In this document: one piece after another, positions 1-7,589 of the stretch | Position numbering within the stretch: the stretch's first letter is position 1 | Layout: every line of letters begins with the position of its first letter | Assembly: GCA_964463865.1 (NCBI GenBank) | Contig: CAYXDX010000010.1 | Span: 1-32,431 of the forward strand | Length of the DNA stretch: 32,431 nt | Reading direction: 5' to 3' | From: Ferroglobus sp964463865 | GTDB taxonomy: Archaea > Halobacteriota > Archaeoglobi > Archaeoglobales > Archaeoglobaceae | Translations under genes and position numbers: made by a program | Notes under the pieces: model-generated | Database searches by the model: none | The model's input: only the letters and a program-made list of their open reading frames with translations | Told to the model about the DNA's origin: nothing

Positions 1-16
1 GGGGGGGGGGGTGGGG
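1..16. other. poly-G run at window start
   Basis: Eleven G's, one T and four more G's open the window. Nothing like it occurs elsewhere in the sequence. It looks like a contig-end or homopolymer artefact rather than biology. The rest of the stretch before the first gene, up to position 90, shows no gene that I can support. Confidence 0.5.
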
Positions 17-90
17 CTCGACTATCATCTCAAAATTAACTATCCGCGAGAATCGATAAACTTTTTCATCCGGAAAGAGAAATCAAGACG

Positions 91-879
91 ATGAAAAAAA
101 TCCTGATCACCAACGACGACGGACTGTATTCGGCTGGGCTCAAAGCCTGTTACGAGGCTTTGTCTGATTTGGGAGAAGTTTTTATCGTCGCTCCAGCCAC
201 GCAAAAGAGTGGGGTCGGTAGGAGCATTTCGATAATGGAGCCGATAAGAGTGGGAGAGATAAGCTTCAACGGAATGAAAATACACGCTGTCGACGGAACC
301 CCGACGGATTCCGTAATAATTGGCATATACGAGATAATAGGCGAGATTCCAGACCTCGTCGTGTCCGGAATTAACCTCGGAGAGAACCTTTCTACAGAAG
401 CTGTAACGACGTCGGGAACCGTAGGGGCTGCTCTTGAAGCGGCGACGCAGGGATGTAAGGCGATAGCGATAAGCGTGGAAATGCACGACAGAGACAAGTT
501 CGACTTCGTCTTCAGAAAATACGACTTCGAAAGTGCCAAGAGAGTTTTACGCGAGGTCGCGGAGAAAGTTCTTAAGAAAGGTTTACCCGACGGGGTAGAC
601 TTACTAAACGTCAACGTTCCGATGAACTGGAACGGAAAAATCGTTTTTACCAAACTCGCGCGAAGGATGTATCAGACGAGAATAGACGTCCGGTTTGACC
701 CGAGAGGAAGAAAATACTACTGGATAGACGGAAAGGAAGTCGAAGAAGCCGAAGAAGGAACGGACATCTGGGCGATCAGAAACGGATACGTGTCGATAAC
801 ACCTTTAACCCTTGACGCTACTGCGAGGATCGATTTTAAAGCTCTCGAGAGGTGGTACTTTGAAGGAGAAAGCCGCTGA
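91..879 (+). CDS. surE: 5'/3'-nucleotidase SurE
   Basis: SurE is a metal-dependent phosphatase that removes phosphate from nucleoside 5'- and 3'-monophosphates in the cytoplasm. The 262-residue product has the family's metal-binding NDDG at residues 8-11, the serine in the QKSG stretch (S40), and the SGINLG motif around N95 that completes the metal site. Length matches the family (about 250-265). The ATG start puts the conserved KILITNDDG at the extreme N terminus, as usual. The 3' end overlaps the next gene, rpiA, by 20 bases. The operon therefore begins with two enzymes of nucleotide and sugar-phosphate metabolism. Family assignment is firm; the physiological substrate is not visible. Confidence 0.96.
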   Translation: MKKILITNDDGLYSAGLKACYEALSDLGEVFIVAPATQKSGVGRSISIMEPIRVGEISFNGMKIHAVDGTPTDSVIIGIYEIIGEIPDLVVSGINLGENLSTEAVTTSGTVGAALEAATQGCKAIAISVEMHDRDKFDFVFRKYDFESAKRVLREVAEKVLKKGLPDGVDLLNVNVPMNWNGKIVFTKLARRMYQTRIDVRFDPRGRKYYWIDGKEVEEAEEGTDIWAIRNGYVSITPLTLDATARIDFKALERWYFEGESR

Positions 880-1522
880 AAAGGCTCTTGAGTTTGTCGA
901 AAGTGGAATCGTCCTCGGACTGGGAAGCGGGAGCACGGTAAGAATTTTTATAGAAAAGCTTGGCGAACTCGTCAGAAGAGAAAAGCTGAAGATCGAGGTC
1001 GTGCCGACGTCGTTCGACACGCACATTCTCGCGACGAAGTGCGGTCTTAAAGTCTCCGACCTCTTCGAGTATCCCGAGCTCGATTTGTGCGTCGACGGAG
1101 CAGATCAAGTAGATAGTGACTTCAACCTCGTAAAAGGTGGCGGAGCCGCGCTAACGAGGGAAAAGATAGTGGCTTCTGCCTCGAAAAAGTTCGTCGTGAT
1201 CGTCGACGAAAGCAAGCTCGTTGACAGGTTGTCCATGCCGATTCCGGTAGAGATAATTCCCTTCGCTTACGGATTCGTCAGGAAGAGGCTCGAAGACCTC
1301 GGTTACAGGTGCGAACTTAGAACGGGAAGCGGAAAGCTCGGACCGGTGATTTCTGATAACGGCAATTTTATAGCGGACGTAAGCGCGGGAAAGATAGACG
1401 TAGAAGACGTTGAGAAAGACTTCAGAATTCCGGGAATAGTCGAGCACGGGGTTTTCCCGTCGTCGATGGTAGACCTCATCGTGGTTGGGAGAAGCGACGG
1501 CGCGACGGTTATGAGAAAGTAG
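860..1522 (+). CDS. rpiA: ribose-5-phosphate isomerase A
   Basis: RpiA interconverts ribose 5-phosphate and ribulose 5-phosphate. I chose the TTG at 860, which gives 220 residues, because a ribosome site GAGGTGG lies about 5 bases before it and it yields the usual KEKAAEKAL N terminus. An in-frame ATG at 812 would add 16 residues lying inside surE. The phosphate-binding GLGSGST is at residues 20-26. DGAD gives the catalytic acids D79 and D82, and KGGGAALTRE gives K92 and E101, with the same spacing as the E. coli enzyme. It overlaps surE by 20 bases, so translation is probably coupled. In archaea lacking an oxidative pentose phosphate pathway this enzyme supplies ribose for nucleotides (family knowledge). 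Confidence 0.96.
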   Translation: MKEKAAEKALEFVESGIVLGLGSGSTVRIFIEKLGELVRREKLKIEVVPTSFDTHILATKCGLKVSDLFEYPELDLCVDGADQVDSDFNLVKGGGAALTREKIVASASKKFVVIVDESKLVDRLSMPIPVEIIPFAYGFVRKRLEDLGYRCELRTGSGKLGPVISDNGNFIADVSAGKIDVEDVEKDFRIPGIVEHGVFPSSMVDLIVVGRSDGATVMRK

Positions 1523-1541
1523 CCGTTCGGAGGTGTCATTT

Positions 1542-2000
1542 ATGAGGATCCTTGTGATATCCGACAGCCACGACAACATTCTCGCCGTGAGAGATTTAAA
1601 AGAGGAGGTCAAAAACGAGAGGTTCGACTTCGTCGTTCACGCCGGAGACGTTATTTCTCCGTTCTGCATGAAGGAGTTCGAATTCGAGGAGATGTTCTTC
1701 GCCTTCGGAAACAACGACGGAGACAGAGAAAAGCTACTGGAAATAGCGACGAGCAAAGGCTGGAAGATCGGGGAAATCGTGGAGTTTCCGGGAGGAGTTG
1801 TGTACCATGGAACAAACGAAAGCATAATCGAAATGCTGTCGAAGAGATACGAACTCGTTATCGTCGGACACACGCACAGGCGGGAGAAAAAAAGAGACGG
1901 AGCACTCGTATTAAACCCGGGAGAGCTCTGCGGCTACCTAACCGGGAAGAGAAGCTACGCAATTTACGAGGACGGTGATGTAAGTTTCTTAGAATTCTGA
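1542..2000 (+). CDS. MJ0936/YfcE-type metallophosphoesterase
   Basis: A small calcineurin-like phosphodiesterase of 152 residues, the usual size for the MJ0936/YfcE group. Visible metal-binding motifs in order are DSH (D8, H10), HAGD (D36), GNND (residues 56-59), H89 in the VYHG stretch, and GHTH (H110, H112). All ligands expected of a two-metal site are present. The start is the ATG at 1542, with ribosome site GGAGGTG at 1529-1535. A GTG at 1533 is also in frame but lies within that site. Relatives hydrolyse phosphodiesters such as bis-pNPP in vitro; the natural substrate is unknown. It follows rpiA by 19 bases and is probably in the same operon. Confidence 0.92.
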   Translation: MRILVISDSHDNILAVRDLKEEVKNERFDFVVHAGDVISPFCMKEFEFEEMFFAFGNNDGDREKLLEIATSKGWKIGEIVEFPGGVVYHGTNESIIEMLSKRYELVIVGHTHRREKKRDGALVLNPGELCGYLTGKRSYAIYEDGDVSFLEF

Positions 2001-2037
2001 CAAAGGGTTAAATAGCGAAAAAATCAGAGGTGTTTAA

Positions 2038-2799
2038 ATGCTCAGACTCGTAAACCTCTGCGTAGAGGTAGACGGAAAGAGGGTTCTCAACAACGTTTCT
2101 CTCTACGTTCGGCAAGGAGAAACTCTGGCTCTTTTCGGCCCCAACGGAAGTGGAAAGAGCACGTTAATGAACGCCATTATCGGCAACCCGAAATACAGAG
2201 TCGTGGAAGGGAGGATAATTTTCAAGAAGCACGACGTGACGAGGGTTCCGACGGACGAAAGGGTGAAACTCGGAATGGGCATAGCCTTTCAGACGCCTCC
2301 GTCGATCTCGGGGATAAAGCTAATCGACCTGCTGAAGAAGATTGCAGAAATTAGAGGGGTCCCGGAAGAGAGGATATACGATTACGCGAAAATGCTCAAA
2401 ATGGAGGAACACTTGAACAGAGAAATAAACAAGGGATTCTCTGGAGGAGAGGTAAAGAGGAGCGAGTTACTCCAGCTGCTCGTCATGAATCCCGACTTCG
2501 TGATGCTCGACGAACCGGACAGCGGTGTCGACCTGGAAAACATAAGCATCGTAGGAAGGGCGATAAAGGAGCTGCTCGAAAGAGATAGGGAGAAAAGAGA
2601 GAAAGCGGGAATAATAATTACTCACACCGGCCACATACTCGATTACGTGGACGCCGATTACGGAGCCATTCTGTATAAAGGCAGAATCGCCTGCATAGGA
2701 AACCCATACGAGATTCTCGAAGATATAAGAAGTTACGGCTACGAGAGGTGTGTTGAGAGATGCCTGACGAAATACAGGAATTTAAATCAGAAGCCGTAA
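2038..2799 (+). CDS. sufC: Fe-S assembly ATPase SufC
   Basis: SufC is the ABC-type ATPase of the SUF iron-sulfur scaffold; it pairs with SufB/D and powers cluster assembly. The 253 residues carry Walker A GPNGSGKST (34-42), the signature FSGGEVKR (134-141), Walker B FVMLDE (154-159) followed by PDSGVD, which is typical of SufC, and the switch histidine H196. There are no membrane segments. The ribosome site GAGGTG is at 2027-2032, and an AT-rich possible TATA element (GGTTAAATAG, 2006-2015) lies just upstream, so the suf genes may have their own promoter. The 3' end overlaps sufB by 40 bases. Archaea commonly have only this SufBC core; no sufD, sufS or sufU is seen here. Confidence 0.95.
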   Translation: MLRLVNLCVEVDGKRVLNNVSLYVRQGETLALFGPNGSGKSTLMNAIIGNPKYRVVEGRIIFKKHDVTRVPTDERVKLGMGIAFQTPPSISGIKLIDLLKKIAEIRGVPEERIYDYAKMLKMEEHLNREINKGFSGGEVKRSELLQLLVMNPDFVMLDEPDSGVDLENISIVGRAIKELLERDREKREKAGIIITHTGHILDYVDADYGAILYKGRIACIGNPYEILEDIRSYGYERCVERCLTKYRNLNQKP

Positions 2800-3872
2800 A
2801 GAGGAGGCTCGAAAGCGTCGGGATAGAGCTCGACGCTAAGAAGAGGTCGGCAACGTTCGTTCAGGTCGATCAGGAAGTTAAGCTCTCGAAGAACTTCCTC
2901 GAAGGAGTAGAAATAATGAGTATCAGGCAGGCTCTCGAAAAGTACGACTGGCTTGAAGACTACTTCTGGAAAGCCGTTAGGAAAGATCAGGACGAATACA
3001 CGAGAGAAGCTGACTCCGAAGACGTGAACGGATATTTTATTCGTGCTCTCCCGGGAGCGAAAGTTAAAATCCCCGTGGAGGCCTGCCTATACCTGAGAAC
3101 GAAGGGGCACAGGCAGAGAGTTCACAACGTGATAATAGCCGAGGAAAACAGCGAACTAAACATAATCTCGGGTTGCACATCTCATCCCGGAGTTTCTGCA
3201 GGTCTGCACATAGGAATTTCAGAATTCTTCGTTAAGAAGAACGCGAAGTTGAGTTTTACGATGATCCACAGCTGGGAAAGTGAAATAGAAGTCAGACCGA
3301 GGAGCGCAGCTGTAGTCGAAGAAAACGGCAGTTTCGTCAGCAATTACATCCTGATGAATCCGGTGAAGCTCGTCCAGATGTATCCAACAGCCTACCTCAA
3401 CGGGAAAAACTCGAGCGCGGTATTCAGCAGCGTCATAGTCGGACTGGAAAACGCGAACATCGACGTGGGAAGTCGAGCGGTGTTGAACGCCGAAGGTTCG
3501 AGAGCCGAAATAATCTCAAGGACAATAAGCAGGGGTGGAAAGATAATCGCGAGAGGTCACTTGGTCGGAAACGCTCCGAACGTAAAGGGTCACTTGGAGT
3601 GCAGAGGGCTCATACTTTCGGAAAACGGAAGCATAATTGCCGTTCCAGAGATAGAAGCTAACAACTCAGAGGTCGATTTAAGCCACGAGGCGGCGATAGG
3701 GAAGATTGCCGAAGAGGAGATATTCTACCTGATGTCGAGAGGATTATCAAGAGATGAAGCGATATCGGCGATAATAAGAGGGTTCATGGAGATAGAGATC
3801 AAAGGAATTCCAGACGTTCTGAAAGCCGAGATAGACAAGGCTATAAGCCTCGTCGAAAAGGAGTTGCTATGA
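2760..3872 (+). CDS. sufB: Fe-S scaffold protein SufB/SufD family
   Basis: This is the partner of SufC in the archaeal minimal SUF scaffold. The 370-residue protein is shorter than bacterial SufB (about 490) and matches archaeal single-copy SufB/D proteins. The C-terminal two thirds (roughly 110-345) is the beta-helical SufBD core, with recognisable stretches such as NYILMNP, NAEGSRAEI, GHLECRG and LSHEAAIGKI. The last of these contains the conserved histidine region near the SufC-binding helix. The ATG start lies inside sufC, with GAGGTG about 11 bases upstream. The stop overlaps the next start as ATGA. Whether it should be called SufB or SufD cannot be settled by sequence reading; sufB is used because archaea with one copy need the scaffold role. 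Confidence 0.92.
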   Translation: MPDEIQEFKSEAVKRRLESVGIELDAKKRSATFVQVDQEVKLSKNFLEGVEIMSIRQALEKYDWLEDYFWKAVRKDQDEYTREADSEDVNGYFIRALPGAKVKIPVEACLYLRTKGHRQRVHNVIIAEENSELNIISGCTSHPGVSAGLHIGISEFFVKKNAKLSFTMIHSWESEIEVRPRSAAVVEENGSFVSNYILMNPVKLVQMYPTAYLNGKNSSAVFSSVIVGLENANIDVGSRAVLNAEGSRAEIISRTISRGGKIIARGHLVGNAPNVKGHLECRGLILSENGSIIAVPEIEANNSEVDLSHEAAIGKIAEEEIFYLMSRGLSRDEAISAIIRGFMEIEIKGIPDVLKAEIDKAISLVEKELL

Positions 3873-4894
3873 AGAGATTATTCGTTCTGCTCGTGCTCCT
3901 CGTCTTACTCGCTGGGTGCACCGACGAGATTACGCCGACGTTCGAAAAAGCTCTGAAAAAGTTTAACGAGTTCAGAGGAACTGAATTCAACCCGGAATTA
4001 AAGGTCGTGGACACGAACTTCGTCGTAAAGCACTGGGGAGGATACAGCCAGAGCGAAGACATTTTTTACAAGGCTCTGATGATTCTTCCCGCGAACTACT
4101 CGTTCGAAAAAGCAAAAGAGCACGACCTCAGAACGTTCTCGGCGTTCGTGTGGGAGGGTAAAATTTACGTTGTTAAAGAAAACTTCAACAAAGAGAGCTT
4201 CGAGAGGACAGTTTACCACGAGCTCGAACACCTGTATCAGGAGAGGTTCAACATCACTTCCGACGGAACTTTCGACGGCGAAAAAGCAAAAGCCTCAACG
4301 ATAGAAGGTGACGCAAAGCTGATTTCCAAGCTTCTGTTCGGAGACGAGCTGAAAAAGGAGGACATTCCGGAAATTACGGAGGACAACGCGTATTTCGTTC
4401 TCTCGTCCCTGCACTACACTCTCGGCTACAACCTCGCGCTCGAAGTCTACAACAGGACTGGAGACACCGTATACCTGCTACAGCATCCGCCGAGAACGAC
4501 CGAACAGGTCATGCACCCCGAGAAATACTTCGCGAACGAGAGCTTCGAAAACATGGGCGGCGACAGGCTCGGAGAGATGTTCGTCTACGTGTTCCTCGCA
4601 GCTCACGTCCTCGATTCCTCGGCAAAAATTGCTGCGGAAGGCTGGAACGGTGATTCTTTCGAGATGAATTCGACGGGCTGGAAGTGGAACATAAGTTTCG
4701 ACACGGAGAAGGACGCTGTGGAGTTCGAAACCGCGGTAACTCTGATGTTGATGAAGCTCGGAACACCTGAGAACGGGTCGTTCGTAATAAAAGAAAAATA
4801 CGTCCCGCAAAAAATAAAAGTAGAAAGAAAAGGAAGATACGTGACCTTAGAATCCGAATTCGTGGAGGTAAAGCAAAATGTGGAGCATACTTAA
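3869..4894 (+). CDS. lipoprotein with HExxH metalloprotease-like motif
   Basis: A probable secreted, lipid-anchored protein of 341 residues. A basic start, a leucine/valine-rich core and the lipobox LAGC put the lipidated cysteine at residue 17. It carries HELEH at 117-121 within YHELEHLYQE, and a downstream EGDAKL stretch at 146-151. HExxH plus a later glutamate is the gluzincin zinc arrangement. HELxHxxQ followed by EGDA also occurs in archaeal surface proteins such as the Hvo_1808 group (from memory). I infer a zinc site; proteolytic activity is not shown. The start overlaps the sufB stop (ATGA), and the end overlaps serS by 17 bases, so it is embedded in a housekeeping operon. No close family name is recognised. 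Confidence 0.85.
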   Translation: MKRLFVLLVLLVLLAGCTDEITPTFEKALKKFNEFRGTEFNPELKVVDTNFVVKHWGGYSQSEDIFYKALMILPANYSFEKAKEHDLRTFSAFVWEGKIYVVKENFNKESFERTVYHELEHLYQERFNITSDGTFDGEKAKASTIEGDAKLISKLLFGDELKKEDIPEITEDNAYFVLSSLHYTLGYNLALEVYNRTGDTVYLLQHPPRTTEQVMHPEKYFANESFENMGGDRLGEMFVYVFLAAHVLDSSAKIAAEGWNGDSFEMNSTGWKWNISFDTEKDAVEFETAVTLMLMKLGTPENGSFVIKEKYVPQKIKVERKGRYVTLESEFVEVKQNVEHT

Positions 4895-6230
4895 AGCCCT
4901 CAGAGAAAATCCGGACATTCTCATAGAATCGCAGAAAAAGAGAGGAGAAGACGTCGATTTAGTCTACAAAGCTATCGAACTCGATAAAGAGTGGAGGAGG
5001 AAACTCTACGAGCTCGACCAGCTGAGGAGAGAAAGAAACGAGCTTTCGAGAAGGTTGAAAAAGGAGAGAAGCGAAGATCTGATAAAGAGAGCGAGAGAAG
5101 TGTCCGAAAGAGTGAAAAAAGGTGAAGAAGAGCTGAAGAGACTCGAAGAAGAGTTGAGAAAAATCCTGCTCTCGATTCCGAACATCGTCCACGAGAGCGT
5201 TCCCGTAGGAAAAGACGAGAGCGAGAACGTCCCGATAAGGTTCTGGGGCAAGCCCAAGGTTTACAGAGAACACGTAGAAGAGTTTTTAAAGCAGACGAAC
5301 GGTAAGGTCGAGTTCGAAGTTTTAGATAAACCCGTCGTCGGTCACGCAGACGCCGTAGAAATTTTCGGCTGGGCAGATTTAGAAAGAGCTTCGAAAGTTT
5401 CTGGATCCAGGTTCTACTACCTCCTTGACGATCTGGTCTGGCTCGACTTCGCTTTAACCCTTTACGCTCTCGAGTTTCTTTCAAAGAAAGGTTTCAAAAT
5501 CGTAAATCCGCCATACATGATGAGGAGCGAAGCTTACTCTGGCGTTACAGCGTTCAGCGACTTCGAAGAGGTTCTTTACAAAATAGAGGACGAGGATCTT
5601 TACCTCATAGCCACATCCGAGCACCCTCTCGCGGCGATGCACATGAACGAAACGCTTGGAGAAGACGAATTACCCTTACTTTACGCCGGAGTTTCGCCGT
5701 GTTTCAGGAAAGAAGCCGGAGCTCACGGAAAGGATACGAAAGGAATCTTTCGCGTGCACCAGTTCAACAAAGTGGAGCAGTTCGTTTTCTGCCTTCCAGA
5801 AGAGAGCTGGGAGTGGCACGAAAGGTTGATAGAGAACGCCGAGGAACTCTGGCAGGGGCTCGGAATACCTTACAGAATCGTGAACATCTGCACCGGAGAC
5901 CTCGGCGTCGTAGCAGCTAAGAAATACGACCTCGAAGCGTGGATGCCGGCTCAGGGCAAATACAGAGAAATGGTTTCGTGTTCGAACTGCACCGACTGGC
6001 AGAGCTACAGGCTGAACATCAGATACGCGGAGAGAAGAGGTTTGCCGTCCAAAGGATTCGTCCACACGCTGAACTCTACAGCCATCGCTACGACGAGGGC
6101 GATAACTGCGATAATAGAGAACTACCAGCTCGAAGACGGCAGGGTGGAGATACCAAAAGTTTTGAGGAAATACCTCGAGCCTATCGAGTCAGCGCCGAAA
6201 GACTACATAGAGCCGAAAAAGAGCGAATAA
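4878..6230 (+). CDS. serS: seryl-tRNA synthetase
   Basis: This class II synthetase charges tRNA-Ser. The 450-residue product is the common bacterial-type SerRS, not the rare methanogen form. It has an N-terminal arginine/glutamate-rich coiled-coil arm (about 30-110) that grips the tRNA, then the catalytic domain. Motif 2 contains FRKEAGAHGKDTKGIFRVHQF, and motif 3 contains STAIATTRAITAIIENYQ with its conserved arginine. TSEHPL and the ELP stretch after it are also typical. The ATG at 4878 has the ribosome site GGAGGTAA at 4864-4871 and lies inside the preceding lipoprotein gene. The coiled-coil arm is highly charged, as in thermophile proteins. Assignment is firm. Confidence 0.97.
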   Translation: MWSILKALRENPDILIESQKKRGEDVDLVYKAIELDKEWRRKLYELDQLRRERNELSRRLKKERSEDLIKRAREVSERVKKGEEELKRLEEELRKILLSIPNIVHESVPVGKDESENVPIRFWGKPKVYREHVEEFLKQTNGKVEFEVLDKPVVGHADAVEIFGWADLERASKVSGSRFYYLLDDLVWLDFALTLYALEFLSKKGFKIVNPPYMMRSEAYSGVTAFSDFEEVLYKIEDEDLYLIATSEHPLAAMHMNETLGEDELPLLYAGVSPCFRKEAGAHGKDTKGIFRVHQFNKVEQFVFCLPEESWEWHERLIENAEELWQGLGIPYRIVNICTGDLGVVAAKKYDLEAWMPAQGKYREMVSCSNCTDWQSYRLNIRYAERRGLPSKGFVHTLNSTAIATTRAITAIIENYQLEDGRVEIPKVLRKYLEPIESAPKDYIEPKKSE

Positions 6231-6241
6231 ACTTCTTTTTT

Positions 6242-6685
6242 ATGGTAGAGGTTATCTACTTCTCCTTCACGGGGAATTCGAAAAAAATTGCTGAAAAAAT
6301 TGCGAAAGAGCTTGAAGCCGAGCTGAAAGAGATAAAACCGAAAGTCAACCTGCCGTACCTCGCCTGGTTGATTCTGTCCTTCGTTCCAGGGCTCGGCTTT
6401 CCAGTCGAAGAGATCGACATCCGCTCGAGTAACGTCGTCGTCTGCTTTCCGAAGTGGACATTCAACTGCCCACCAGTAACACGCCTCGTGAAGAAAGGGA
6501 AGTTTTCTAAAAAAAGGGTCGCGCTTGTCATTTCTTACAAGGGCTGGAACGAAAAGAGGTTCGCGGAAAGCTACAGAAAGCTCTTCGAAAAGCACGGAGC
6601 AGAAGTAAAAGCTGTAGAGCTCGTTAAAAGAGACGACCTAAAGAGCTCTCAAATACTCAGGCTTAAGAACCTCTGGATGTCTTAA
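6242..6685 (+). CDS. flavodoxin-like protein
   Basis: A small protein (147 residues) with the flavodoxin fold. The N terminus VEVIYFSFTGNSKKIAEKI matches the FMN-phosphate loop (S/T-x-T-G-x-[ST]). A second possible flavin-contact region is VVVCFPKWTFNCPP (about 62-75), and VALVISYKGW (about 94-103) resembles the third strand and loop. It probably carries electrons or is a flavodoxin-type reductase, perhaps related to the small EFR-less flavoproteins of archaea; the partner is unknown. The ATG at 6242 follows serS by 11 bases; I see no good ribosome site, and the start is preceded by a T-rich stretch. A longer in-frame ORF from 5939 runs antiparallel to sense in serS and is rejected. The last 48 bases overlap the convergent radical SAM gene. 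Confidence 0.75.
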   Translation: MVEVIYFSFTGNSKKIAEKIAKELEAELKEIKPKVNLPYLAWLILSFVPGLGFPVEEIDIRSSNVVVCFPKWTFNCPPVTRLVKKGKFSKKRVALVISYKGWNEKRFAESYRKLFEKHGAEVKAVELVKRDDLKSSQILRLKNLWMS

Positions 6686-7513
6686 CGCGAAGTCTATCGT
6701 TTCAAGGAGTTTTTCTTTTTCTTCAGGTAGCTTGGCCTTTAGCGGAAGGTAGTTCGACGCGTGATTCGACCTGAAAATCGTCTCGTAGTCCAGCAATTCG
6801 ACGATTTTCCTCAGCTCGACGAGGTATTCGAGTTTACTGAGCGGCTTGAACCCTCCTCTAAGTATTTTGTAATACAGCGGCGTCCCCTCGACGATCATTA
6901 AGGTTAGGAAAGCCGTAAACTGCGGCTTCATTCTGTTGAGAACTTTAGCCGTGTTAACGGCGTGCTTCTCACTCCTGTCTCTTCCGCCGAGACCGAGAAT
7001 TGCAGTCACCGACAAACTCATCCCGTTTTCGATCGCTTTTCTACCGGCTTTGACCATCTCCTCGCTACTCGCCCCCTTTCTCACTTCCCTCAAAATGTCG
7101 TCGTCTCCGGACTCGAGTCCGAGGTAAAGCAGCTTTAAGCCGTTTTCCGCCAGCACCCTTATTTCTTCTCCGCTCTTATCGAGAACGTCCATCGGCGTAG
7201 CATAAGCTGAAACTCTCTCAAGTTTTGGGAAATACTCCTTTGCCATGTTTAATATCTCCAGAAGTTTTTCCGTGGACATGCAAAACGCATTTCCGTCTGC
7301 CAGAAATAAGCGTCTCGCGTCTGGGTAAAACCTGCTGAGAATCTTCATGTCTCTCCTTATTTCTTCCAGACTCTTCTCTCTGAACTTTTTCGTCGAATAC
7401 ATCCCACAGAACGTGCACCTGTTGTGCGAACACCCTATCGTAGCCTGAACTATCACGCTTTTTGCCTCGCTCGGAGGTCTGAAGAGGGGCGGTTCGTAGA
7501 TCTCGTAGATCAT
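6638..7513 (-). CDS. small radical SAM protein (COG1032-like)
   Basis: A 291-residue radical SAM enzyme. The cluster-binding cysteines are C28, C33 and C36 in GCSHNRCTFCGMY. That is CX4CX2C rather than the canonical CX3CX2C, a spacing I associate with a group of small COG1032/Elp3-like proteins. The SAM-binding region (LYLGLESGDD, about 150) and GLGG (about 190) are recognisable. There is no SPASM or B12 domain. Substrate unknown. A second copy with the same N-terminal PPxxRPPSEAKS pattern lies at 26282-27197. The ATG at 7513 is about 26 bases after a TATA-like GCTTTAAACA (7551-7540 on this strand). It is divergent from pheS, and its 3' end overlaps the flavodoxin-like gene by 48 bases. Confidence 0.85.
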   Translation of the reverse strand: MIYEIYEPPLFRPPSEAKSVIVQATIGCSHNRCTFCGMYSTKKFREKSLEEIRRDMKILSRFYPDARRLFLADGNAFCMSTEKLLEILNMAKEYFPKLERVSAYATPMDVLDKSGEEIRVLAENGLKLLYLGLESGDDDILREVRKGASSEEMVKAGRKAIENGMSLSVTAILGLGGRDRSEKHAVNTAKVLNRMKPQFTAFLTLMIVEGTPLYYKILRGGFKPLSKLEYLVELRKIVELLDYETIFRSNHASNYLPLKAKLPEEKEKLLETIDFALRHPEVLKPEYLRAL

Positions 7514-7539
7514 CTTAAGCGCTTACTCGCTGAGTGTTT

Positions 7540-7571
7540 AAAGCTTTTAAGTTCAAAAAAGTTATTTAAAG
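7540..7571. promoter_or_regulatory. divergent promoter, radical SAM (-) / pheS (+)
   Basis: Only 76 bases separate the two start codons. For pheS, GTTATTTAAAG at 7561-7571 sits about 24 bases before its ATG, fitting an archaeal TATA box with a leaderless transcript. For the radical SAM gene, GCTTTAAACA at 7551-7540 (minus strand) sits about 32 bases before its ATG. There is no clear ribosome site for pheS, which supports leaderless initiation. Confidence 0.5.
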
Positions 7572-7589
7572 AGGCGCTTTTCTCTATCC

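Noticed and set aside
40..486. 148-residue minus-strand reading frame opposite surE
   Set aside because: Shadow of surE: no ribosome site or TATA box, arginine/serine/tyrosine-rich composition typical of antisense to this codon usage.
5939..6241. N-terminal extension of the flavodoxin-like gene
   Set aside because: About 100 residues inside serS in another frame, rich in R/E/H, and no homology; the flavodoxin motif begins right after ATG 6242.
7516..7523. palindrome AAGCGCTT near the radical SAM start
   Set aside because: Eight bases only, not paired with another element, and expected by chance in this length.
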